From assembly GCF_007830255.1 (NCBI RefSeq), contig NZ_VLKG01000008.1, positions 72,537 to 136,536 on the forward strand: a stretch of 64,000 nucleotides of DNA. The letters run 5' to 3'. Below, piece by piece: positions 57,027 through 64,000 of the stretch (its first letter is position 1; each line of letters begins with the position of its first letter). A program made the translations under genes and the position numbers. Under the pieces are notes generated by a model. That model worked only from the letters and a program-made list of their open reading frames with translations. It had not been told where the DNA came from and searched no databases. The stretch is from Azomonas agilis (lineage in GTDB: Bacteria; Pseudomonadota; Gammaproteobacteria; Pseudomonadales; Pseudomonadaceae).

Positions 57027-58373
57027 ATGTTGGAAAAAGTACTGATCGCAAACCGGGGCGAGATCGCCCTGCGGGTTCTGCGAGCCTGCAAGGAATTGGG
57101 GATTAAAACGGTAGCGGTGCACTCTACCGCTGACCGCGACCTGATGCATTTGGCTTTGGCTGATGAGTCGGTGTGCATTGGCCCAGCCCCAGCAACCAAC
57201 TCTTACCTGCATATTCCGTCCATTATTGCGGCGGCGGAAGTTACTGGCGCAACGGCTATTCACCCCGGCTATGGCTTTTTGGCAGAAAACGCAGATTTCG
57301 CCGAGCAAGTGGAAAAATCCGGCTTTACCTTTATCGGCCCAACCGCGGATGTCATCCGTCTGATGGGGGATAAGGTATCGGCTAAGGATGCGATGAAGAA
57401 AGCTGGAGTCCCTACCGTTCCAGGTTCGGATGGCCCCTTGCCGGAAGATGAGCAAAAGGCTTTGGCCATTGCGCGTGAAGTTGGATATCCCGTTATCATC
57501 AAAGCGGCGGGCGGCGGCGGTGGTCGTGGGATGCGCGTGGTGCATGAAGAGCGCGACCTGATCAAATCCGCCAAGCTAACCCGTACTGAAGCTGGAGCGG
57601 CCTTTGGTAACTCCATGGTGTATTTGGAGAAATTCCTCGGCAACCCGCGCCATGTGGAAGTACAGGTACTCTCTGACGGTCAGGGCAACGCCATCCATTT
57701 AGGCGACCGCGATTGCTCCTTGCAGCGCCGTCACCAAAAGGTACTGGAAGAAGCTCCAGCACCCTTTATTGACGAGCAAGCCCGCGCTGAGGTGTTAAAA
57801 CGCTGTGTGGATGCTTGTATTGAAATCGGTTATCGGGGTGCAGGTACTTTTGAGTTCCTGTATGAAGATGGCCGCTTCTACTTTATCGAAATGAACACCC
57901 GTGTTCAGGTGGAACATCCGGTCACTGAAATGGTGACAGGTATCGACATCGTCAAAGAGATGCTGCGCATTGCCAGTGGCCAACCGCTGTCCATCAAGCA
58001 GGAAGATGTAGTCATTCGCGGTCATGCTCTGGAGTGCCGGATCAACGCGGAAGATCCTAAAACCTTCCTGCCTAGCCCCGGTAAGGTAAAACACTTCCAT
58101 GCTCCGGGCGGTAACGGCATTCGGGTGGATTCGCACCTGTACAGCGGTTACAGCGTGCCGCCGAACTATGACTCTTTGATCGGCAAACTGATCGCCTATG
58201 GTGGCAGCCGTGACGAGGCCATGGCGCGGATGCGTAATGCACTGGATGAAATTGTGGTGGATGGCATCAAAACCAATATTGCCTTGCATAAAGACCTGAC
58301 CCGCGATGAAGGTTTCTGCAAAGGTGGGGTCAACATTCACTATCTGGAGCATAAGCTGGGCATCAAGTCTTGA
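57027..58373 (+). CDS. accC: Biotin carboxylase subunit of acetyl-CoA carboxylase
   Basis: The 448-residue ATP-grasp enzyme starts [25 protein letters not shown], with the glycine-rich loop [39 protein letters not shown] and [14 protein letters not shown], all family signatures. It carboxylates the biotin on AccB using bicarbonate and ATP. A strong terminator follows. Confidence 0.97.
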   Translation: MLEKVLIANRGEIALRVLRACKELGIKTVAVHSTADRDLMHLALADESVCIGPAPATNSYLHIPSIIAAAEVTGATAIHPGYGFLAENADFAEQVEKSGFTFIGPTADVIRLMGDKVSAKDAMKKAGVPTVPGSDGPLPEDEQKALAIAREVGYPVIIKAAGGGGGRGMRVVHEERDLIKSAKLTRTEAGAAFGNSMVYLEKFLGNPRHVEVQVLSDGQGNAIHLGDRDCSLQRRHQKVLEEAPAPFIDEQARAEVLKRCVDACIEIGYRGAGTFEFLYEDGRFYFIEMNTRVQVEHPVTEMVTGIDIVKEMLRIASGQPLSIKQEDVVIRGHALECRINAEDPKTFLPSPGKVKHFHAPGGNGIRVDSHLYSGYSVPPNYDSLIGKLIAYGGSRDEAMARMRNALDEIVVDGIKTNIALHKDLTRDEGFCKGGVNIHYLEHKLGIKS

Positions 58374-58393
58374 TGTTGGCTTAAGTGCTTAAA

Positions 58394-58426
58394 GAGGGGA
58401 GCGGCGTGCCGCTCCCTTTATTTTTT
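58394..58426 (+). terminator. Rho-independent terminator after accC
   Basis: GGGAGCGGC (58397-58405) pairs with GCCGCTCCC (58408-58416), followed by TTTATTTTTT. It ends the accB-accC unit, with prmA starting 45 bases later. Confidence 0.92.
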
Positions 58427-58470
58427 GCCTACCGGATGCTCCGGCCTAGGCTTCTTCAGGAGTTTTTTGC

Positions 58471-59349
58471 ATGTCCTGGCTACAGTTGCGTCTGGCGATT
58501 ACCCCGGAGCAAGCCCCCGATTATGAGGATCGTCTTTTAGATCTAGGCGCAGTGTCCGTGACCTACATGGATGCGGAGGATCAACCCATCTTTGAGCCGG
58601 ATTTAGGCACTACCCCGCTATGGTCGCGTACCCACTTGCTGGCCTTGTTTGAGGCTGAAGTGCAGGAGGAGGATTTATTAGCTCACCTACGCTTACTCTT
58701 TGCCGAGCCACTGCCTGAACTGCATTTAGAACGTTTGGCCGAGCAGGACTGGGAGCGTAGCTGGATGGATAACTTCCAGCCACTGCGCTTTGGTCAACGC
58801 TTGTGGATTGTTCCTAGTTGGCATGAAGCTCCTGATCCAGAGGGGGTTAATTTACTGCTGGATCCCGGTTTAGCCTTTGGCACTGGCACCCATCCCACAA
58901 CAGCTTTGTGCTTAGAGTGGCTGGACGCTCAAGATCTAACTGGCCAGTCGGTGTTGGATTTTGGCTGTGGTTCGGGCGTATTAGCCGTTGCAGCTCTGTT
59001 ATTGGGCGCACAGCAGGCGGTAGGTACGGATATTGATCCTCAAGCTCTGGAAGCCTCGCGTGACAATGCAGGTCGCAATGGCATTGCGGCTGAGCGTTTC
59101 CCACTGTACTTGCCGGAGCAACTGCCGCGGGATCAATTCGATTGGGTATTGGCTAATATTTTGGCTGGGCCTTTGGTGCAGTTAGCGCCCACCTTAACCG
59201 CCCATGTAAAACAGGGAGGACATCTGGTGTTGTCCGGTATTCTCAAAGAGCAGGCGGAAGAAGTACGAGCAGCCTACGCTGATTGTTTTGACTTAGCACC
59301 GACTACCGAGCGAGAGGGGTGGGTGCGCATTGAAGGTGTTCGTCGCTAG
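58471..59349 (+). CDS. prmA: Ribosomal protein L11 methyltransferase
   Basis: The 292-residue protein has the PrmA N-terminal domain ([34 protein letters not shown]) and a SAM-methyltransferase domain with [14 protein letters not shown], motif [14 protein letters not shown] and NILAGPL. It trimethylates ribosomal protein L11. CAGGAG lies before the ATG. It lies after accC, an order known in Pseudomonas. Confidence 0.96.
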   Translation: MSWLQLRLAITPEQAPDYEDRLLDLGAVSVTYMDAEDQPIFEPDLGTTPLWSRTHLLALFEAEVQEEDLLAHLRLLFAEPLPELHLERLAEQDWERSWMDNFQPLRFGQRLWIVPSWHEAPDPEGVNLLLDPGLAFGTGTHPTTALCLEWLDAQDLTGQSVLDFGCGSGVLAVAALLLGAQQAVGTDIDPQALEASRDNAGRNGIAAERFPLYLPEQLPRDQFDWVLANILAGPLVQLAPTLTAHVKQGGHLVLSGILKEQAEEVRAAYADCFDLAPTTEREGWVRIEGVRR

Positions 59350-59360
59350 AGATTGGTAGA

Positions 59361-59383
59361 GCAGGCTGGATCGACCGGCCTGC
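59361..59383. terminator. Hairpin between convergent prmA and TonB-receptor genes
   Basis: GCAGGCTGG (59361-59369) pairs with CCGGCCTGC (59375-59383) with one G-U pair and a five-base loop. No T run follows. It sits between the two convergent stop codons. Confidence 0.5.
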
Positions 59384-59393
59384 CCCTTGGGCC

Positions 59394-61625
59394 TTAGAAG
59401 TGGAAGTTGGTAGAAAGTAAAGCGGTACGGCCCGGAGCTACGTGGGCGTAGTGGGAGGCGTACACCTGATCGTAGTAGCGCTTGTTAAACATATTCTGAA
59501 CGTTGAGTTGGAAATCAACATTCTTGCTCAGCTTGTATGAGGCCATGCCATCCCAACGGGTATAGCTGGGAACCCAAATGGTATTGGCATCGTTACCGTA
59601 GCGGGAGTCCACATAGTTAACACCACCGCCCACGGTGAAGCTGGGGGTGAGCTTATAAGTTGTCCAGATGCTGCCGGAGTTTTCTGCAGTGCTGGGAATG
59701 TCGTTGCCATCGTTGCCGGTGGCACCTGCGCTTTCAATTTCGTGATCCAGATAGGTGTAGTTAGCGAAGATTTGCCAGTTGTCGGTCAGATTACCGCTAA
59801 CGCCTAACTCAAAGCCGTCCACCACGGTTTTACCGATGTTGCGAGTACGTCCATCTTCATCCGTTTGACGGGCGTTGTCTTTCTTGGTGCGGAATACCGC
59901 AGCGTTGACCCCTAAACGTCCGTCGAAGAAGTCCCACTTAGTACCCAGCTCAAAGTTCTGGTTACGTTCTGGATCCAGACTTTCGTTGGCAGCGGTGTTT
60001 TCTGAAGAACCTTCACCTGCGGTTTCGCCCACAGGGTTACGCGAGGTGGCCCAGCCTGCATAAATGGAGCCGTTGGGCAGTGGGTTGAACACGATGCCAA
60101 GTTGATAGCTCCAGAAGGTAGTATTTTTCTCTCGATCAAATGGGCCGGTACCGCCACGGCCACTGGCGTAACCACTGGTTTCGTTTTCGAAGTCATCGTA
60201 ACGAACGCCCAGGTTTAACGACCATTGATCATTAAACTTCACCGTATCAAATGCATAAATTCCTTGGGTTTCGACACGGGTATCGGTATAGGCGATACCG
60301 GGGGTAATGGTGCCGTTCCAAGAGTCTTTATAGGTGGGAGAGGTCAGGCTGGTGCAATCGTGGGAGGCCAATAGAGCGGCGTTACAGGTACTGCCGGAAA
60401 CACGGCTGGTCACACTGTAGGGACGGTTATGGGTGTCTTGGTAGCTAATTTCATAGCCTGCGTTAATAGTGTGGCCAATGCCCCAAGTATTGAGTTTGGC
60501 CATAACAGCGGTTTGGTTTACCCAGCCATCGGAGGTAGAGTCACGGCTTTTGGCCGAACGGTATACGTAACCGTTGGGGACGTTACCCTGTGAGTCATCT
60601 GGGTTGGATACCACGTAATCCAAGGTGGTGCGCACATAACGGAACTTGTTAGAGACCGACAGGTTCTCGTTAAAGCTGTGTTCAAAATCCATGAACCCTG
60701 AATCGGTTGTGGCATGGCGATAATCCCTTGAATTTAAACCGTAGAAGCGGTCTTTATCGCCGCCTACGGGTTTGCGTACATCGCCGGTAAAGCGTGAGGC
60801 TTGCAGCGGTATGCCGTAGTCGGGCATATCGTCGTTGCGCAGGTGGTAGTAAGAAAGTGTCAATTTAGTCGGCGAGTTCATGCCGAAGGTGATACTAGGT
60901 GCCACACCCCAACGGTTAACGTCTACCCCATCACGGCCCGCTACGTTGGCATCGTGTTTCATCAGGTTTAGGCGTACTGCGATGTCATCGGTCAAAACGT
61001 AGTTGCTATCTAGGGTTTTACGATGGGTTTGGTCAGAACCCATGGTAAAGCTGACATCGGTAAAGTTACGGTCTTTTGGAGCCTTGGTGATCATGTTGAT
61101 ACTACCCCCGGTGGAGCCTGCACCGGTATAAGCCGAGCCCGGCCCTTTACTGACCTCAATCTGCTCAACGTTGAAGATTTCACGGGTTTGTGAGGCTACG
61201 TCACGCAAGCCGTCAATAAAGGAATCACTTTCTGCGTTAAAGCCCCGAATGATGGGACGATCCCCGGCAGGGTTGCCACCTTCGCCTGCCCCAAAGGTAA
61301 TCCCGGAAACGGTACGCAGAGCATCCACCAGAGTCAGTGAGCCTGTGTCTTTAATCACGTCTTCAGAAATGACCGTGATGGTACGAGGCGTTTCACGTAG
61401 GGGGGCTGTGTATTTTTTGTTGGCAGACTCATTAACTTTGTAACTTGTTTTGTCTTCGGCAGTAACGCTTAAGGCATCCAAAGATAAGGAATCTGTAGAG
61501 TCTTCTTCTTGGGACTCTGCATTGGTGCTTTGGGCTTGGGCCACCGGTGATAGGGAGAGAGTAACCCCAATCATTGATGCTATAAGGCTTTTAGGGGAGT
61601 GAGGTGTTTTAGTGAACGGCCCCAT
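59394..61625 (-). CDS. TonB-dependent catecholate siderophore receptor (Fiu/PiuA-like)
   Basis: The 743-residue outer-membrane receptor has a signal peptide (ending near AQA), a TonB box-like LDALSVTAE, a plug domain (about 70-190: RETPRTITVISEDVIKDTG, PIIRGFN, SFIDGLRD, VEVSKGPGSAYTG-like) and a 22-strand barrel ending in LLSTNFHF. The pattern resembles Fiu/PiuA monomeric catecholate receptors. A Fur-box-like sequence lies in front. The ligand cannot be read exactly. It probably takes up iron with TonB energy. Confidence 0.88.
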   Translation of the reverse strand: MGPFTKTPHSPKSLIASMIGVTLSLSPVAQAQSTNAESQEEDSTDSLSLDALSVTAEDKTSYKVNESANKKYTAPLRETPRTITVISEDVIKDTGSLTLVDALRTVSGITFGAGEGGNPAGDRPIIRGFNAESDSFIDGLRDVASQTREIFNVEQIEVSKGPGSAYTGAGSTGGSINMITKAPKDRNFTDVSFTMGSDQTHRKTLDSNYVLTDDIAVRLNLMKHDANVAGRDGVDVNRWGVAPSITFGMNSPTKLTLSYYHLRNDDMPDYGIPLQASRFTGDVRKPVGGDKDRFYGLNSRDYRHATTDSGFMDFEHSFNENLSVSNKFRYVRTTLDYVVSNPDDSQGNVPNGYVYRSAKSRDSTSDGWVNQTAVMAKLNTWGIGHTINAGYEISYQDTHNRPYSVTSRVSGSTCNAALLASHDCTSLTSPTYKDSWNGTITPGIAYTDTRVETQGIYAFDTVKFNDQWSLNLGVRYDDFENETSGYASGRGGTGPFDREKNTTFWSYQLGIVFNPLPNGSIYAGWATSRNPVGETAGEGSSENTAANESLDPERNQNFELGTKWDFFDGRLGVNAAVFRTKKDNARQTDEDGRTRNIGKTVVDGFELGVSGNLTDNWQIFANYTYLDHEIESAGATGNDGNDIPSTAENSGSIWTTYKLTPSFTVGGGVNYVDSRYGNDANTIWVPSYTRWDGMASYKLSKNVDFQLNVQNMFNKRYYDQVYASHYAHVAPGRTALLSTNFHF

Positions 61626-61665
61626 ATTTGGGTAACTCCGTAAGCGACAGTTAAATTAAAATATA

Positions 61666-61686
61666 GTTCTAATGATAATAAATACA
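61666..61686 (-). promoter_or_regulatory. Fur-box-like element upstream of the siderophore receptor gene
   Basis: TCTAATGATAATAAATAC shares most positions with the Fur consensus (GATAATGATAAT half), 41-60 bases upstream of the receptor start. Together with the iron-uptake function this suggests iron repression. The right half of the site is poorly matched. Confidence 0.55.
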
Positions 61687-61865
61687 ATTTGTTTCTTTCA
61701 AATATTTACAATTTTTGAGAACTTGGTATCGATATTTACATTGAGTTACAAATGTAAATTACTCGAAGGTCTGAGGGGAAAATGGAGACTTATTGAAAGG
61801 CCAAGTAGAAATAGAAAACCTAGGAATATGATCTATCCAGTGAGCGCAGTATTTAGGTCTTGGGG

Positions 61866-61910
61866 GCAGAGTCTGCGTAATTTTACGTAGATGGAATTCC
61901 GTAACTCTGC
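61866..61910 (+). promoter_or_regulatory. Nested inverted repeats upstream of cstA
   Basis: GCAGAGT (61866-61872) and ACTCTGC (61904-61910) are an outer inverted repeat. Inside, CTGCGTAA (61873-61880) and TTACGTAG (61883-61890) form an inner near-palindrome with a two-base centre. They lie 110-155 bases before the cstA start. It could be an operator or a leader stem; the regulator is not known. Confidence 0.45.
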
Positions 61911-62021
61911 GAATACCGGCTAGGCTTTGATCTATGGATAGTAGCGGTGCTTGCATCAGTACTAGCGATCAACAATAACAACGTGCCGCAGGCTATTTAG
62001 CCGACGGTGGGAGGATCTTAT

Positions 62022-64000
62022 ATGGCTCGATTGGTCAGTCATATCGCGTGGATTGCCTTAGCGATATTGGGTGCCTTTGCGTTAGGCACTCTGGCATTGC
62101 ACCGAGGAGAGTCGGTCAACGCTCTGTGGATCATCGTAGCGGCCGCAGCCATTTATTTAGTGGCTTACCGCTATTACAGCTTATTTATTGCCAATAAGGT
62201 CATGCAGCTTGATCCGCTGCGGGCCACGCCAGCCGTGATTAACAACGACGGTTTGGATTTTGTGCCTACCAATAAGCATGTGCTTTTTGGTCATCACTTT
62301 GCCGCCATTGCAGGGGCAGGCCCGCTGGTTGGCCCTGTGCTGGCCGCACAAATGGGCTATCTGCCCGGCACCCTGTGGCTGATTGCTGGGGTGGTTCTGG
62401 CCGGTGCGGTACAGGATTTCATGGTGCTGTTTATCTCCACGCGTCGTAATGCCCGTTCTCTGGGGGATATGGTGCGTGAGGAGATGGGCCGTATTCCCGG
62501 CACCATTGCCCTGTTCGGTTGTTTCCTGATCATGATCATCATTCTGGCTGTGTTAGCCTTGATCGTGGTTAAGGCCTTGGCCCACAGTCCTTGGGGTATG
62601 TTCACCGTTATTGCCACCATCCCGATTGCGATGTTCATGGGCGTATACATGCGCTACATCCGTCCAGGGCGGATTGGTGAAATCTCCTTGATTGGTATTG
62701 TGCTGCTGCTGGCCTCCATTTGGGTGGGCGGTTTGGTAGCGGCTGATCCTGAGTGGAGTGTGCTCTTCACCTTTACCGGAGTGCAGATCACTTGGATGCT
62801 GATTGGTTACGGTTTTGTGGCCGCCGTATTGCCGGTGTGGCTGATTTTGGCACCGCGTGATTACCTGTCTACCTTCTTGAAAATCGGCACCATTGCTGGT
62901 TTGGCCATCGGTATTTTGATTCTGAGCCCAGAATTGAAAATGCCTGCCGTGACTCAGTTTATCGACGGCACTGGCCCCGTCTGGAAAGGCGCATTATTCC
63001 CCTTCCTGTTTATCACCATTGCCTGTGGTGCGGTATCTGGGTTCCATGCCCTGATTTCTTCAGGAACCACGCCTAAATTGTTGGCTAACGAAGGTCATGC
63101 CCGTTACATCGGTTACGGCGGTATGCTGATGGAGTCTATGGTCGCCATCATGGCGATGGTAGCGGCAGCCGTGATTGAGCCCGGTGTGTACTTTGCCATG
63201 AACAGCCCGCCCGCTTTAGTGGGTAACACCACCGAGAGCGTAGCCACCGCGGTGAGCAGTTGGGGCTTTGTCATTACCCCAGAAGCTTTGGATGCTGTGG
63301 CAAAGGACATTGGTGAAAGCACGATTCTAGCCCGTGCTGGGGGCGCGCCCACATTAGCGGTGGGAATCGCCTACATCATGCACCACATGCTGCCGGGCGA
63401 AAACACTATGGCGTTTTGGTACCACTTCGCTATTTTGTTTGAGGCTTTGTTCATCTTAACGGCGGTGGATGCAGGTACGCGTGCCGGTCGCTTTATGCTG
63501 CAAGATTTGCTGGGTAGCTTTGTTCCGGCCTTGCGTCGTACTGAATCCTGGGGCGCTAACGTGGTGGGAACCGCAGGCTGTGTCGCGCTGTGGGGCTACT
63601 TGCTGTATCAAGGTGTGGTCGATCCACTGGGCGGGATCAATACCCTATGGCCGCTGTTTGGTATCTCCAACCAGATGCTGGCCGGTATTGCGCTGATGCT
63701 GTGTACTGTGGTTCTGATCAAAATGAAGCGCCAGCAGTACATTTGGGTGACGCTGTTACCGGCGATTTGGCTGTTGATCTGTACCACTACCGCCAGCCTG
63801 ATCAAGCTGTTCGACAGCAATCCCGCCGTAGGCTTCTTGGCGCTGGCAGACAAATACCAAACGGCTTTAAATGCAGGTCAAATTCTGGCTCCAGCTAAGG
63901 ATTTGAATCAAATGCAGCACATCGTCATGAATGCTTATACCAACGCGGGCTTGAGCGTACTCTTCCTTGTCGTAGTCTTTAGCGTTCTGTTCTATGCCAT
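62022..64000 (+). CDS. cstA: Carbon starvation protein A (peptide/pyruvate transporter family), partial
   Basis: The frame opens at ATG 62022, with GGGAGG eight bases upstream, and stays open to the end of the window: 659 codons plus two bases, so the 3' end (a few tens of codons, by family length near 690-700) is cut off. The start MARLVSHIAWIALAILGAFALGTLAL and NKHVLFGHHFAAIAGAGPLVGPVLAAQ, GAVQDFMVLFISTRR and SGFHALISSGTTPK are CstA signatures. It has about 16 membrane segments. The family is known for peptide or pyruvate uptake at carbon limitation. Which one applies here is not shown. Confidence 0.95.
   Translation, partial: MARLVSHIAWIALAILGAFALGTLALHRGESVNALWIIVAAAAIYLVAYRYYSLFIANKVMQLDPLRATPAVINNDGLDFVPTNKHVLFGHHFAAIAGAGPLVGPVLAAQMGYLPGTLWLIAGVVLAGAVQDFMVLFISTRRNARSLGDMVREEMGRIPGTIALFGCFLIMIIILAVLALIVVKALAHSPWGMFTVIATIPIAMFMGVYMRYIRPGRIGEISLIGIVLLLASIWVGGLVAADPEWSVLFTFTGVQITWMLIGYGFVAAVLPVWLILAPRDYLSTFLKIGTIAGLAIGILILSPELKMPAVTQFIDGTGPVWKGALFPFLFITIACGAVSGFHALISSGTTPKLLANEGHARYIGYGGMLMESMVAIMAMVAAAVIEPGVYFAMNSPPALVGNTTESVATAVSSWGFVITPEALDAVAKDIGESTILARAGGAPTLAVGIAYIMHHMLPGENTMAFWYHFAILFEALFILTAVDAGTRAGRFMLQDLLGSFVPALRRTESWGANVVGTAGCVALWGYLLYQGVVDPLGGINTLWPLFGISNQMLAGIALMLCTVVLIKMKRQQYIWVTLLPAIWLLICTTTASLIKLFDSNPAVGFLALADKYQTALNAGQILAPAKDLNQMQHIVMNAYTNAGLSVLFLVVVFSVLFYA

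Larger units (their letters stand above)
61626..62021. other. 396-base intergenic region between the siderophore receptor and cstA
   Basis: No gene is supported. The left third is AT-rich and holds the receptor promoter with a Fur-box-like element. The right part holds nested inverted repeats before cstA. A 72-codon frame at 61672-61890 lies across the AT-rich promoter and has no ribosome binding site or recognisable family. Confidence 0.75.

Noticed and set aside
61672-61890. 72-codon plus-strand open frame before cstA
   Set aside because: It spans the AT-rich promoter and Fur-like site of the receptor gene, lacks a ribosome binding site and matches no family I know.

Overview
The window comes from a gammaproteobacterium close to Pseudomonas (Pseudomonadales). 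This is inferred from gene content and local order recalled from that group: spuI/spuA/spuB/spuD/spuF-type polyamine genes, kdpABC-kdpDE, recB-recD, a STAS-MlaE/MlaF/Mce lipid transporter with an auxiliary lipoprotein, glnL-glnG, mrcB followed by a TPR lipoprotein and yqcC, a prrF-like small RNA next to a ChaN-type lipoprotein gene, and dsbD-aroQ-accB-accC-prmA. The larger order is shuffled relative to the model Pseudomonas genomes I know, so I do not name a genus. Base composition is moderately GC-rich and even, except for two AT-rich blocks inside hsdS and AT-rich promoter regions. I saw no tRNA, rRNA, CRISPR array, transposase or phage gene.

Layout. 1-8.2 kb is an accessory or defence segment: a 7-bp tandem repeat, a leucine-rich-repeat protein kinase, a complete type I restriction-modification operon (hsdR, hsdM, hsdS), and a tightly linked gene with a PD-(D/E)XK nuclease-like domain plus a C-terminal module that may be PUA/EVE-like. 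8.3-9.1 kb has yggL and a NUDIX hydrolase. 9.2-15.4 kb is a polyamine uptake and gamma-glutamylation locus that lacks the expected aminotransferase and the two ABC permeases. 15.4-17.0 kb has a GNAT enzyme and a TorF-like outer-membrane protein. 17.3-25.0 kb is the high-affinity potassium system kdpABC with its sensor and regulator kdpDE. 25.1-31.3 kb holds a Tat-exported superoxide dismutase and recB-recD without recC. 31.3-34.7 kb has cyaY, a proline iminopeptidase, a PuuB-like oxidase and a HAD phosphatase.

34.9-38.3 kb is a four-gene Mla/Mce lipid transporter. 38.3-43.0 kb is a DctB/DctD two-component pair beside kgtP, with a sigma-54 promoter in front of kgtP. A LysR regulator, glnL-glnG and a universal stress protein follow to 47.6 kb. 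47.6-51.1 kb is mrcB-TPR-yqcC on the minus strand. 51.4-54.0 kb has an APH-like/P-loop fusion, the Fur-boxed prrF-like RNA and the ChaN-like gene. 54.1-59.3 kb is dsbD, aroQ, accB, accC and prmA. A Fiu-like siderophore receptor and the 5' part of cstA close the window.

Most of the window is core metabolism and regulation: nitrogen and polyamines, potassium, iron, 2-oxoglutarate uptake, envelope lipid transport and peptidoglycan. The clearest less-described items are the nuclease-like gene appended to the hsd operon, the hsdS repeat structure, the prrF-like RNA, the repeated element upstream of the kgtP sigma-54 promoter, and the incomplete polyamine transporter. All family assignments rest on reading motifs and recalling families; no search was run.
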